In this document: piece by piece, positions 44,814 to 51,919 of the stretch
Layout: each line of letters starts with the position of its first letter
Position numbering within the stretch: the first letter of the stretch is position 1
NCBI RefSeq assembly: GCF_014651875.1
Contig: NZ_BMXS01000004.1
Span: forward strand, 213,586-277,585
DNA length: 64,000 bases
Source of the DNA: Litchfieldella qijiaojingensis
GTDB taxonomy: Bacteria; Pseudomonadota; Gammaproteobacteria; Pseudomonadales; Halomonadaceae
Direction of reading: 5' to 3'
Notes under the pieces: model-generated
The model's input: only the letters and a program-made list of their open reading frames with translations
What the model was told of the DNA's origin: nothing
Databases searched by the model: none
Translations under genes and position numbers: made by a program

Positions 44814-44911
44814 GTGTGCACTCCTTCGGAAGCGCTGTCCCATCCAGCCGCTTTCGCAGGTCCGGTTGGACTGCCGAGAAGCAGCGGCTGACGAGTGAAT
44901 TGACGAATGGA

Positions 44912-46171
44912 TCAGTGGTACATCCAGGGGCGCGGGCCATGGCCTTCTTCGGCAACCACACGCCCGCTGGCGAAGCGGTCCAGGGTAAAGGGCTTGGCCA
45001 GCTCCGGGGTGCGATCGGTGGCGATCAGCTCGGCCAGCACGTCGCCCGCCGCCGGCGTGGCCTTGAAGCCGCCATAGCACCAGCCCGCATTGATGTAGAG
45101 GCCGTCCACCGAGGTCTTCGAGAGGATTGGGCTGCCGTCCATGGACATGTCGACCACCCCGCCCCAGGAGCGCATCAGCCGCAACTGCCCCAAGCTGGGA
45201 AACAGCGTCAGACAGGTACGTACCATTGCCTCCAGAGGTGGCAGGTCGCCGACGCTGGTCGAGTTGTTGTAGCCGTCCAGGTCGCCGCCCAGCACCAGCT
45301 CGCCCTTGTCAGTCTGGCTGATGTAGAAATTGTGCACCCCATGAGTGACCACGCTATCGAGCACCGGCTTCACCGGCTCGGTCACGCAGGCTTGTAGCAG
45401 GTGGTTCTCCAGCGGCAGCCGCAGGCCAACCATCTCGGCCAGCCGCGACGAGCCGCCGGCGGCGGCCAGCGCCACTCGCGCGGCACCGATCTTCCCGCGC
45501 GAGGTCTCCACTCCCACTACCTTGCCGTTGCTGCGGGCGATGCCGGTCACCTCGCAGTTCTGGATGATATGCACTCCCAGCTTGGCCGCCGCCCTGGCGT
45601 AACCCCAGGCGACCGCATCGTGGCGGGCGGTGCCCGCGCGGTGCTGGATCATGCCGCCCTTGATCGGGAAGCGCGCATCGGGCGAGGTATCCAACAGCGG
45701 GACCCGCTCGCGAATCTGCTCCACGCTCAGCAGCTCGGTTACCACCCCGCTGACGCTCATCGCGTTGCCGCGCCGTGCCAGCTCATCGATCTGGCCACTG
45801 CTGTGGGCCAGGTTGATGATCCCGCGCTGGCTGAACATGACGTTGTAGTTGAGCTCCTGGCTCAAGCCTTCCCACAGCTTCAGGGCATGTTCGGTGAATG
45901 CCCGCCGGGCGGGATGGAAGTAGTTGGAGCGCACGATGGTGGTGTTGCGAGCGACGTTGCCGCCGCCCAACCAGCCCTTGTCGATCACCGCCACGTTGGT
46001 GATGCCGTGCTTGCGTGCCAAATAGTAGGCAGCCGCCAGGCCATGCCCACCGGCACCGACGATCACCACGTCGTAACGCTCGCTGGGGGAAACGTCGGGC
46101 AGCGCCTGGGGCCAATGCCGATGTCCGCGCAGGGCGTGACGAACCAGGGAAAAAACGGAATAGCGTGTCAT
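44912..46171 (-). CDS. soxB: Sarcosine oxidase beta subunit
   Basis: SoxB (419 residues) carries the sarcosine-oxidising flavins. It has the dinucleotide-binding motif YDVVIVGAGGHGLAAAYYLA near residue 33, GGGNVARNTTIVRSNYF, and TARHDAVAWGYA, whose His184 is probably the covalent FMN-attachment site by comparison with characterised enzymes. The C-terminal GWCYGGFKATPAAG is typical. The ATPase gene of the importer ends five bases upstream; a 98-base gap without a gene follows before soxD. Confidence 0.95.
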   Translation of the reverse strand: MTRYSVFSLVRHALRGHRHWPQALPDVSPSERYDVVIVGAGGHGLAAAYYLARKHGITNVAVIDKGWLGGGNVARNTTIVRSNYFHPARRAFTEHALKLWEGLSQELNYNVMFSQRGIINLAHSSGQIDELARRGNAMSVSGVVTELLSVEQIRERVPLLDTSPDARFPIKGGMIQHRAGTARHDAVAWGYARAAAKLGVHIIQNCEVTGIARSNGKVVGVETSRGKIGAARVALAAAGGSSRLAEMVGLRLPLENHLLQACVTEPVKPVLDSVVTHGVHNFYISQTDKGELVLGGDLDGYNNSTSVGDLPPLEAMVRTCLTLFPSLGQLRLMRSWGGVVDMSMDGSPILSKTSVDGLYINAGWCYGGFKATPAAGDVLAELIATDRTPELAKPFTLDRFASGRVVAEEGHGPRPWMYH

Positions 46172-46176
46172 GTGGG

Positions 46177-47004
46177 TTATCCGAGCACTGCCTGCAGGAA
46201 GCGTTGGGTACGCGGGTTCTGTGGATTGGTCAACAGTTCCTTGGCCGGCCCCTGTTCACAGATCTTGCCTTCGTCGAAAAAGCAGACGCGGTCGGCGAAT
46301 TCCTTCGCGAAGCCCATCTCATGGGTGACGATCAACATGGTGATGTTGTGCTCCTCACCGATCCGACGAATGGTACTCAACACTTCGCCGACGAGTTCCG
46401 GGTCGAGCGCCGAGGTCACCTCGTCGAACAGCATGATGTCGGGGCGCATGGCCAGCGATCGGGCGATGGCCACGCGTTGTTGCTGGCCGCCGGAGAGCTG
46501 GCTGGGGCGTTGGTCGCGCTTGTCGACCAGGCCGACCATTTCCAGCAGCTCTTCGCCGCGGGTCACCGCCTCCTGACGGCTCAATCCCAGCACGTGGATC
46601 GGCGCCTCGATCACGTTGCCAAGCGCGGACATGTGCGGAAACAGGTGGAAATGCTGGAACACCATGCCGATCCGCTGACGCACCCGGCGGATGTGGCGCT
46701 CGTCGGCGGGGACCAGCTTGCCGTTGCGCGGCATCATGTTGAGCGGCTCGCCTTCGACGTAGATGACTCCCTCGTTGGGCGTTTCCAGCGTCATCAGCAG
46801 GCGCAGCAGCGTGGATTTTCCGGAGCCGGACGGACCGATGATGGCTACGCGCTCATTCGGTGCGACATCCAGGTCGAGGGCGTTGAGCACCACCAGGTCG
46901 CCGAAACGCTTGGTGACTTTGTCGAAACGCACCATCGGGGGCGTCGACTGGTTCTGGTCGGCGGCTTGGGTGACCGCTGCCGAATTTTCGATCGTTTTCA
47001 GCAT
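46177..47004 (-). CDS. Ectoine-type amino acid ABC transporter ATPase (EhuA-like)
   Basis: The 275-residue ATPase of the polar amino acid family has Walker A GPSGSGKSTLLRLL, Q-loop MVFQHFHLFPHMSAL, signature LSGGQQQRVAIARSLAMRP, Walker B IMLFDEVTSALDPE and the H-loop VTHEMGFAKEFADRV. About 25 non-conserved residues precede the domain. It energises the importer encoded just upstream; soxB follows after five bases. EhuA assignment rests on the neighbouring binding protein. Confidence 0.9.
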   Translation of the reverse strand: MLKTIENSAAVTQAADQNQSTPPMVRFDKVTKRFGDLVVLNALDLDVAPNERVAIIGPSGSGKSTLLRLLMTLETPNEGVIYVEGEPLNMMPRNGKLVPADERHIRRVRQRIGMVFQHFHLFPHMSALGNVIEAPIHVLGLSRQEAVTRGEELLEMVGLVDKRDQRPSQLSGGQQQRVAIARSLAMRPDIMLFDEVTSALDPELVGEVLSTIRRIGEEHNITMLIVTHEMGFAKEFADRVCFFDEGKICEQGPAKELLTNPQNPRTQRFLQAVLG

Positions 47005-47006
47005 GG

Positions 47007-47678
47007 TTAGTGACTCCCCAGTACTTTTTGACGCAACCAAGCCTCGGTGCGGCGGATACCCATCATGGCGACCAGGCTGACGACCAGGAAGAAGGCGCCG
47101 ACCAGGGTGATGGGTTCGATGTAGCGGAAGGTTTCCGAGCCGATGATCTTGGCCTGCTGCATGACTTCGACAACGGCGATCGACGACAGTAGCGGCGTTT
47201 CCTTGATCATGCCGACGAGATAGTTGCCCAGGGCGGGAACCACCGGCGGGATGGCCTGTGGAATGACGATGTCCCGGTAGGTGCGGTAGCGGCTCATGTT
47301 GAGCGATACCGCCGCTTCCCACTGCCCGCGTGGCACGCCGTCGAGGCCGGCACGATAGACTTCGGAGCAATAGGTGGAGAAGTGCAGGCCGAGCCCCAGA
47401 ATCCCGGCCACGATCGCCGGCATCAGCACGCCGAATTCGGGTAGCACGAAATACAGGAAGTAGATCTGTACCAGCAGCGGCGTGCTGCGCACGAACTCCA
47501 CGAAGGCCACGGTTGGCAGCGAGATCCAGGGCCGATGGCTGCGGCGCATCAATGCCAGCACCAGGCCAAACACGGCGGCGAACGCGAAGCCCAGCACGGT
47601 GGCGTAAACGGTGATCACCACCGCATCCAGCAGCAACGGCATGATGCGCCAGGCGAATTCCCAGTCCCAGATGTTCAT
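47007..47678 (-). CDS. Ectoine-type ABC transporter permease (EhuD-like)
   Basis: The 223-residue permease of the HisM/GlnP family has about five membrane helices and the EAA-type loop REVYRAGLDGVPRGQWEAAV seen here as EVYRAGLDGVPRGQWEAA, followed by MSRYRTYRDIVIPQAIP. It pairs with the following permease gene to make the channel. It overlaps that gene by one base and ends two bases before the ATPase start. Confidence 0.9.
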   Translation of the reverse strand: MNIWDWEFAWRIMPLLLDAVVITVYATVLGFAFAAVFGLVLALMRRSHRPWISLPTVAFVEFVRSTPLLVQIYFLYFVLPEFGVLMPAIVAGILGLGLHFSTYCSEVYRAGLDGVPRGQWEAAVSLNMSRYRTYRDIVIPQAIPPVVPALGNYLVGMIKETPLLSSIAVVEVMQQAKIIGSETFRYIEPITLVGAFFLVVSLVAMMGIRRTEAWLRQKVLGSH

Positions 47679-48334
47679 CAGATACCTCCTCGTCCAAGAC
47701 CACGGCTGGTGTAATGCTCCAGCAGACGCATTCCCGCGGTGATTACCAGCGCCATGGCCAGATACATCAGCAGCACCAGCGTGAAGATTTCCACCGTTTC
47801 GAAGGTCCGGTCATTGAGCTGCCTGGCCCGGAAGGTGAGGTCGGCGATGGTGATCAGCGACACCAGCGAGGTGGCCTTCAGCAGTTCGATGGAGAGGTTG
47901 CCCCAAGGCGGGATCATGTTGGGAATGGCTTGGGGAATGATCACCCGATACATGGCTTGCCAGCGGGTCATGTTGACCGCAATGGTCGCCTCGTACTGGC
48001 CTTTCGGCACCGCCTGGATCGCTCCCCGGATGACTTCGGCCCCATAGGCGCCGATGTTCAGGCCAAGGGCGACCCAGCCAACCATGAAAGGATCGATATT
48101 GACGCCGAAATGCGGCAGTACGTAGAACATCCAGAACAGTTGGACGAGCGCCGAGGTGCCGCGAAACACTTCCACGTAGACGGTCGCCACGCCACGCAAG
48201 AGGCGGTAACGGGACAGTCGCATCAGGGCGGCCGTGAACCCCATCACCAGGGCGAGGAGCAGGGCCAGCGCCGTGATCTGGGCGGTGACCCAGGCCCCCT
48301 CGAGCATCAGTGGCAGAAAACGTAATAGGTCCAT
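47678..48334 (-). CDS. Ectoine-type ABC transporter permease (EhuC-like)
   Basis: The 218-residue permease has membrane helices of the HisQ/GlnP type and a cytoplasmic loop EVIRGAIQAVPKGQYEATIA with MTRWQAMYRVIIPQAIPNMI. The binding-protein gene ends 10 bases upstream. Together with the other permease, ATPase and binding protein it makes a complete four-gene importer. Confidence 0.9.
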   Translation of the reverse strand: MDLLRFLPLMLEGAWVTAQITALALLLALVMGFTAALMRLSRYRLLRGVATVYVEVFRGTSALVQLFWMFYVLPHFGVNIDPFMVGWVALGLNIGAYGAEVIRGAIQAVPKGQYEATIAVNMTRWQAMYRVIIPQAIPNMIPPWGNLSIELLKATSLVSLITIADLTFRARQLNDRTFETVEIFTLVLLMYLAMALVITAGMRLLEHYTSRGLGRGGI

Positions 48335-48344
48335 CGATATGGCC

Positions 48345-49190
48345 TCAAGAACCCTGACAGAGTTCTGCCGCGGTGACGTCTCCCGGCAGGTTGGCTTCGG
48401 TGAAGCCGAACGGCCGGACCAGCTCCCGGTGTTCCTCGCTGCCGATGAAATCGGCGAGGTGGACGTTGAATTCCTCGATCAGCGCCTCGTCCGCCTTGCG
48501 GAAGGCGAAGCCGCCGTAACCGATGGCTTCGGGCGGAGTGTCGAATGGCTCGGCACGTTCGACCCGGTCGCCGCCCAGTTGCGCCATGCGCTCGATGGAG
48601 ACGGAGGTCAGTGCCGCGGCATCGATGCGCCCGCTGCGCACGGCCGCCAGCATGCTGGTCTGGTCCGGCAGCTCCTGGACCTGCGAGTCCGGGATCCCGG
48701 CATCGCGGGCATAGCCGCGCTCGACGGCGCCGGCCAGCACGCCGAGGGTGACCTCGTCGTTGTTGGCGACATCCGCGTAGCTGTGCAGGTCATGGGGATT
48801 GCCGGCCTGCACCAGGAACGACTGTCCCATCATGTAGCTGGGATTGGAGAAGGCCACCTCCTTGCAGCGCTCGGGGGTGATGAACATGCCGGCGGCGACC
48901 ATGTCCCAGCGACCCGCGTTGAGGCCGGGCAGCAGAGAGGCCCATTCGGTCAAAATGCCATCCAGGTTTTCCACGCCGAGACGCCCGAAGATGACCCTGG
49001 CCACCTCGGGAGACTCGCCGGTCAGGACACCCTCTTCATTCACGTATCCGTAGGGGGACTCGTTGGCGAAGGCGGCGCGCACGGCGCCCCGTTCGCGCAA
49101 TTCGTCCAGGGTGACGGCCAGCGCCGGAGCGCTGGCGACGACGGCCAAGGCGAGGACATTGGCGGTGATTGCGGTACGGAAGTTAGTCAT
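48345..49190 (-). CDS. EhuB-like periplasmic substrate-binding protein
   Basis: The 281-residue protein has a signal peptide (ending near SAPALA, residue 25) and a type II binding-protein fold. AFANESPYGYVNEEGVLTGE, SPEVARVIFGRLGV, LLPGLNAGRWDMVAAGMFIT, PERCKEVAFSNP and AAFANE-type motifs resemble the ectoine/hydroxyectoine-binding EhuB of Sinorhizobium as I recall it (ANEPPF, GLQAGRHDAITAGLFMKPER). The ligand is therefore probably a cyclic or methylated zwitterion, but because sarcosine oxidase and an M24 hydrolase share the operon, it may not be ectoine. Confidence 0.8.
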   Translation of the reverse strand: MTNFRTAITANVLALAVVASAPALAVTLDELRERGAVRAAFANESPYGYVNEEGVLTGESPEVARVIFGRLGVENLDGILTEWASLLPGLNAGRWDMVAAGMFITPERCKEVAFSNPSYMMGQSFLVQAGNPHDLHSYADVANNDEVTLGVLAGAVERGYARDAGIPDSQVQELPDQTSMLAAVRSGRIDAAALTSVSIERMAQLGGDRVERAEPFDTPPEAIGYGGFAFRKADEALIEEFNVHLADFIGSEEHRELVRPFGFTEANLPGDVTAAELCQGS

Positions 49191-49267
49191 ATCATTCTCT
49201 CCAGGTCATACGTTGTGGTTGTTGTTGCTCTGAAGTGACGACCAGTTCGTGGGGACGGGGCGAAGCC

Positions 49268-50422
49268 TCAGTCCGCCACCAACTGGCAAGGACTGCGTGT
49301 CAGCACCTCACAGCCCTTGTCGGTGAGGACGACAGTGTTGGAAAGGAAGTGGTCGCCCAGGTTGGAGCCGAGTAGCCAGGACAATACATGAAAGGTCATT
49401 CCCGGCTTGAGCAGCATGTCGCTATCGTGACGCAGGCCGACCACCTGACTTCCACCGGTCCAACTAGGAGGATAGCCAAGGCCGACCATGTAGCCGCAGT
49501 GGTGCCGACGGTAGTCCCGCACACCGGAGCGCTCGACCGAGCGCTGCCAGCTTGCATATACCTCGGCAGCGGTGACACCGGGCTGGATGGCGTCGACCAC
49601 CGCGTCGAAGGCGTCCAGGCAGGCGCGCTGGGCCCGCTCGGCGTTGGTTGGTGCATCGCCCAAGTAGAGGAAGCGCCCGGCCGGTGCATGGTAGCGACCG
49701 ACACAGCCCGCCATTTCGAGGAACAGCGCCTCGCCGGCACGCAACTCGCGATTGCGCCAACTGGTGTGTTCCTGTTTTATGCGGGGAGTGGGACGAATGA
49801 AAGGGGTAAAGCCCGGAGGCTCCCCACCGGCCAGGATCATCCGGCGATGGATCTCGGCCGCTATTTCCTGCTCATTGACGCCGGGACGGGCCACCTCGAG
49901 CGCCGCCTCGATCATCGTGTCGGTAACGTGCGCAGCGCAGCGGGCGTACTCGATTTCCAGCACTGACTTGACCTGGCGCAACGATTCGACCAGCCACGAA
50001 GCATCCGAACACTTCAGTTCGGGCAAGATCGCGCATAGGCCTTCGTAGATCGCCAGCGGAAAGCTGTTGCTGTGTTTCTCGACCCCGGCTTGGGCTTGAC
50101 CCAAGCCCAATTCAGCGAGTACTTCGGCGACAGTGGCTTCCGGCGGCGTGCTGTCCGAATGACCGATGAAGTCCGCCTCGGTGAGCTGATCCTCGATGGT
50201 GGCCCATTCCATGGCGCGAGTGATCAGGATGGGTCTGCCTTCCAGCGGTACCACCAGCAGGTGGAAGGCGAAATACCCTTGGTGGTCCAGGCCTGTCAGG
50301 TAATAGATATTTTCTGGCTTCGACACCAGAAGGCATTGGAGACCATGTGCATCCATCAGTGAGCGCACTCGAGCCAGACGGCCTTGGAACTCCTCGCGAG
50401 GGAACAGCGGGTGATGGTCCAT
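49268..50422 (-). CDS. M24-fold hydrolase, creatinase/ectoine-hydrolase (DoeA)-like
   Basis: The 384-residue protein has a creatinase N-terminal domain (GLQCLLVSKPENIYYLTGLD) and a pita-bread C-terminal domain. The metal ligands of aminopeptidases are absent: where prolidases have Asp-x11-Asp it reads RAGEALFLEMAG and RYHAPAGR. This pattern matches the metal-free creatinase and DoeA branch, as does GYMVGLGYPPSW (DoeA: GYPIGVSYPPDW). It should open a C-N bond of a ring or amidine. It is the first gene of the importer-sox operon, so it may release sarcosine or a precursor. Confidence 0.8.
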   Translation of the reverse strand: MDHHPLFPREEFQGRLARVRSLMDAHGLQCLLVSKPENIYYLTGLDHQGYFAFHLLVVPLEGRPILITRAMEWATIEDQLTEADFIGHSDSTPPEATVAEVLAELGLGQAQAGVEKHSNSFPLAIYEGLCAILPELKCSDASWLVESLRQVKSVLEIEYARCAAHVTDTMIEAALEVARPGVNEQEIAAEIHRRMILAGGEPPGFTPFIRPTPRIKQEHTSWRNRELRAGEALFLEMAGCVGRYHAPAGRFLYLGDAPTNAERAQRACLDAFDAVVDAIQPGVTAAEVYASWQRSVERSGVRDYRRHHCGYMVGLGYPPSWTGGSQVVGLRHDSDMLLKPGMTFHVLSWLLGSNLGDHFLSNTVVLTDKGCEVLTRSPCQLVAD

Positions 50423-50463
50423 ATCGCTATCTCGTTATCGTTGTTGGCAAGGATTGGTTTCTA

Positions 50464-50494
50464 CTTGGATCCAAGTATTTTACTTGGATCCAAG
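50464..50494. promoter_or_regulatory. Two identical 12-bp palindromes (candidate GntR operators)
   Basis: CTTGGATCCAAG occurs at 50464-50475 and again at 50483-50494, centres 19 bases apart, both flanked by TA on the left. They lie 42 bases upstream of the M24 gene (minus strand) and 214 bases upstream of the divergent GntR gene. FCD-type GntR regulators bind short palindromes of this kind (TTGKATMCAA pattern), so they are the probable operators. Confidence 0.65.
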
Positions 50495-50529
50495 AGTGGC
50501 ACCGCCGAGAAGACAGGTCAATACATGAG

Positions 50530-50559
50530 ACATCTCCCGATGCAGGCGTCGGGAGATGT
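50530..50559. promoter_or_regulatory. Long hairpin in the divergent control region
   Basis: ACATCTCCCGA and TCGGGAGATGT form a perfect 11-bp stem with an 8-base loop, followed on the plus strand by an AT-rich tail (ATCTATAAATTTATAAAAAA). No gene ends here in either direction, so a terminator role is unlikely unless there is leader transcription. Possible operator or attenuator. The remaining bases to 50707 hold no gene. Confidence 0.45.
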
Positions 50560-50707
50560 ATCTATAAATTTATAAAAAACAATTAGTTGTGCGTATTTTT
50601 AAGAGGAGGTGGTCGTGCTGGTATACGAAAGTCCATCGAGGCGGAGTGAGCGTCGGAGAGGCAAGATGTCTGACACACGAGTCCCAATAGAGGAGCATCG
50701 ATAGAAT

Positions 50708-51403
50708 ATGAACCGAGATCCGAGCGAACAATTTGCCAAGCTCGGTGCCGCCCAGCGTCGCACCGAGGAGATCTATATCTGTCTGCGTGATCGGATCTGC
50801 CTGCTCCACTACCCGCCGGGAACCAAGCTTAGCGAGTCGCAGCTCGCCAAGGAGTTCGAGGTGAGCCGGACTCCGATCAGGCGGGCTCTTCTCCGGCTGG
50901 AACTGGAACATCTGGCCGAGCGCCGTCAGGGACTACAAACGGTCGTCACCAGTTTCGATTTCGAATCCGTGAGGGATGTCTATGTCATCCGCATGATTCT
51001 GGAGGCCAACCTTGGCAGCCTGTCGCCTGCGGAACGTTGGTGGGAACGGGCCGATCAGCTTCGCGATATTCGCGAGCGGTGCCAGGAGCTTCTCGAATCC
51101 CGTGACCTGGCGAAACTCGGCGAACTGCATCTCAGGCTGCAGGAAGCGCATGCCGACATCATCGTTAACATCCGCGCCCGCGAAATCGTCATGCAGCTCT
51201 ACTTTCAAATCGCCCGTATCTGGTTGTCGATGGTGCCCAGGATGAACTGGGAAGAGGAAATCGAGTTGCTTATCCGCGAGATCGACGATTCTCTCGATGC
51301 GATGCACAAGCGCGACATCCGTGCCCTTGGCCAGATTCGCAAGGAAGCGATCGAACATAACATCACGAGAATGAGGGCCATCATGGCAGATAGCGCCGGT
51401 TGA
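50708..51403 (+). CDS. GntR-family (FCD) transcriptional regulator
   Basis: The 231-residue regulator has a winged helix (about residues 20-85: YPPGTKLSESQLAKEFEVSR, TPIRRALLRLELEHL) and an all-helical FCD ligand domain (about 95-215: FESVRDVYVIRMILEANLG, LHLRLQEAHADIIVN). It is transcribed away from the M24-Ehu-Sox operon and probably represses it until the substrate or a breakdown product binds. The twin palindromes at 50464 and 50483 are likely targets. A distant GAGGAG precedes the ATG. Confidence 0.9.
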   Translation: MNRDPSEQFAKLGAAQRRTEEIYICLRDRICLLHYPPGTKLSESQLAKEFEVSRTPIRRALLRLELEHLAERRQGLQTVVTSFDFESVRDVYVIRMILEANLGSLSPAERWWERADQLRDIRERCQELLESRDLAKLGELHLRLQEAHADIIVNIRAREIVMQLYFQIARIWLSMVPRMNWEEEIELLIREIDDSLDAMHKRDIRALGQIRKEAIEHNITRMRAIMADSAG

Positions 51404-51454
51404 TCAGGGGCCATGATCAACCGGCAAGAACCTGCGGCGCGAGTGCGTCTCACC

Positions 51455-51625
51455 TTAATGATGCTCTTCGCGTTCCTCTAGATCTGCGGCCGCTGCATTG
51501 GCTTCTTCGCGAGTCTTGTGCAGCGAAACGATGTCATTCCTGTGTAAATCCACGACTTCCCATTCATTGGGGTGGGAGTTATCCGGATATGTGTAGACGG
51601 CGCGAACTTCATAACGCTGGTCCAT
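51455..51625 (-). CDS. Small 56-residue protein, function unknown
   Basis: This frame is short but has an excellent ribosome binding site (GAGGAGGGTGTC before ATG). The product begins MDQRYEVRAVYTYPD, continues NEWEVVDLHRNDIVSLHKTR and ends in an acidic helix (EEANAAAADLEEREEHH). It is hydrophilic, lacks a signal peptide, and looks like a small alpha/beta fold. It stands between the convergent GntR gene and tRNA-Arg. No family recognised. Confidence 0.7.
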   Translation of the reverse strand: MDQRYEVRAVYTYPDNSHPNEWEVVDLHRNDIVSLHKTREEANAAAADLEEREEHH

Positions 51626-51775
51626 GACACCCTCCTCGAGCTGGATGGGTATCTACCAGTCTAGCGGCAAGACGCTTTACTTGGGCAATCGTGGGTCTTC
51701 CTGTCGGCGCTGCGGAAATAGAGCTTTTCGCGCCGCTTGGGAATAGTAGGAAAAGTTAAAATGCCAATAGGGAGT

Positions 51776-51852
51776 TGGCGCCCCCATCAGGATTCGAACC
51801 TGAGACCTTCCCCTTAGGAGGGGGACGCTCTATCCAGCTGAGCTATAGGGGC
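51776..51852 (-). tRNA. tRNA-Arg (anticodon CCU)
   Basis: The 77-base minus-strand sequence folds into a full cloverleaf: acceptor GCCCCTA with TGGGGGC, D-stem GCTC/GAGC, anticodon stem TCCCC/GGGGA with loop CTCCTAA (anticodon CCT), T-stem TCAGG/CCTGA with loop TTCGAAT, discriminator G and an encoded CCA. It reads rare AGG codons. Confidence 0.97.
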
Positions 51853-51919
51853 GCTGTGGCAAGCGGCCATATTATAAGCTTCTGAACGTGCAAGATAAAC
51901 CCACGGTATTTGCTGTCGG

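Noticed and set aside
50464..50494. CTTGGATCCAAG pair as cloning remnants because each contains GGATCC
   Set aside because: The full 12-base palindrome and its duplication in a GntR control region fit operators better; no vector sequence is present.
51776..51852. tRNA-Arg(CCU) as an integration site with an island next to it
   Set aside because: No integrase gene, no partial tRNA duplicate and no phage genes were seen beside it.
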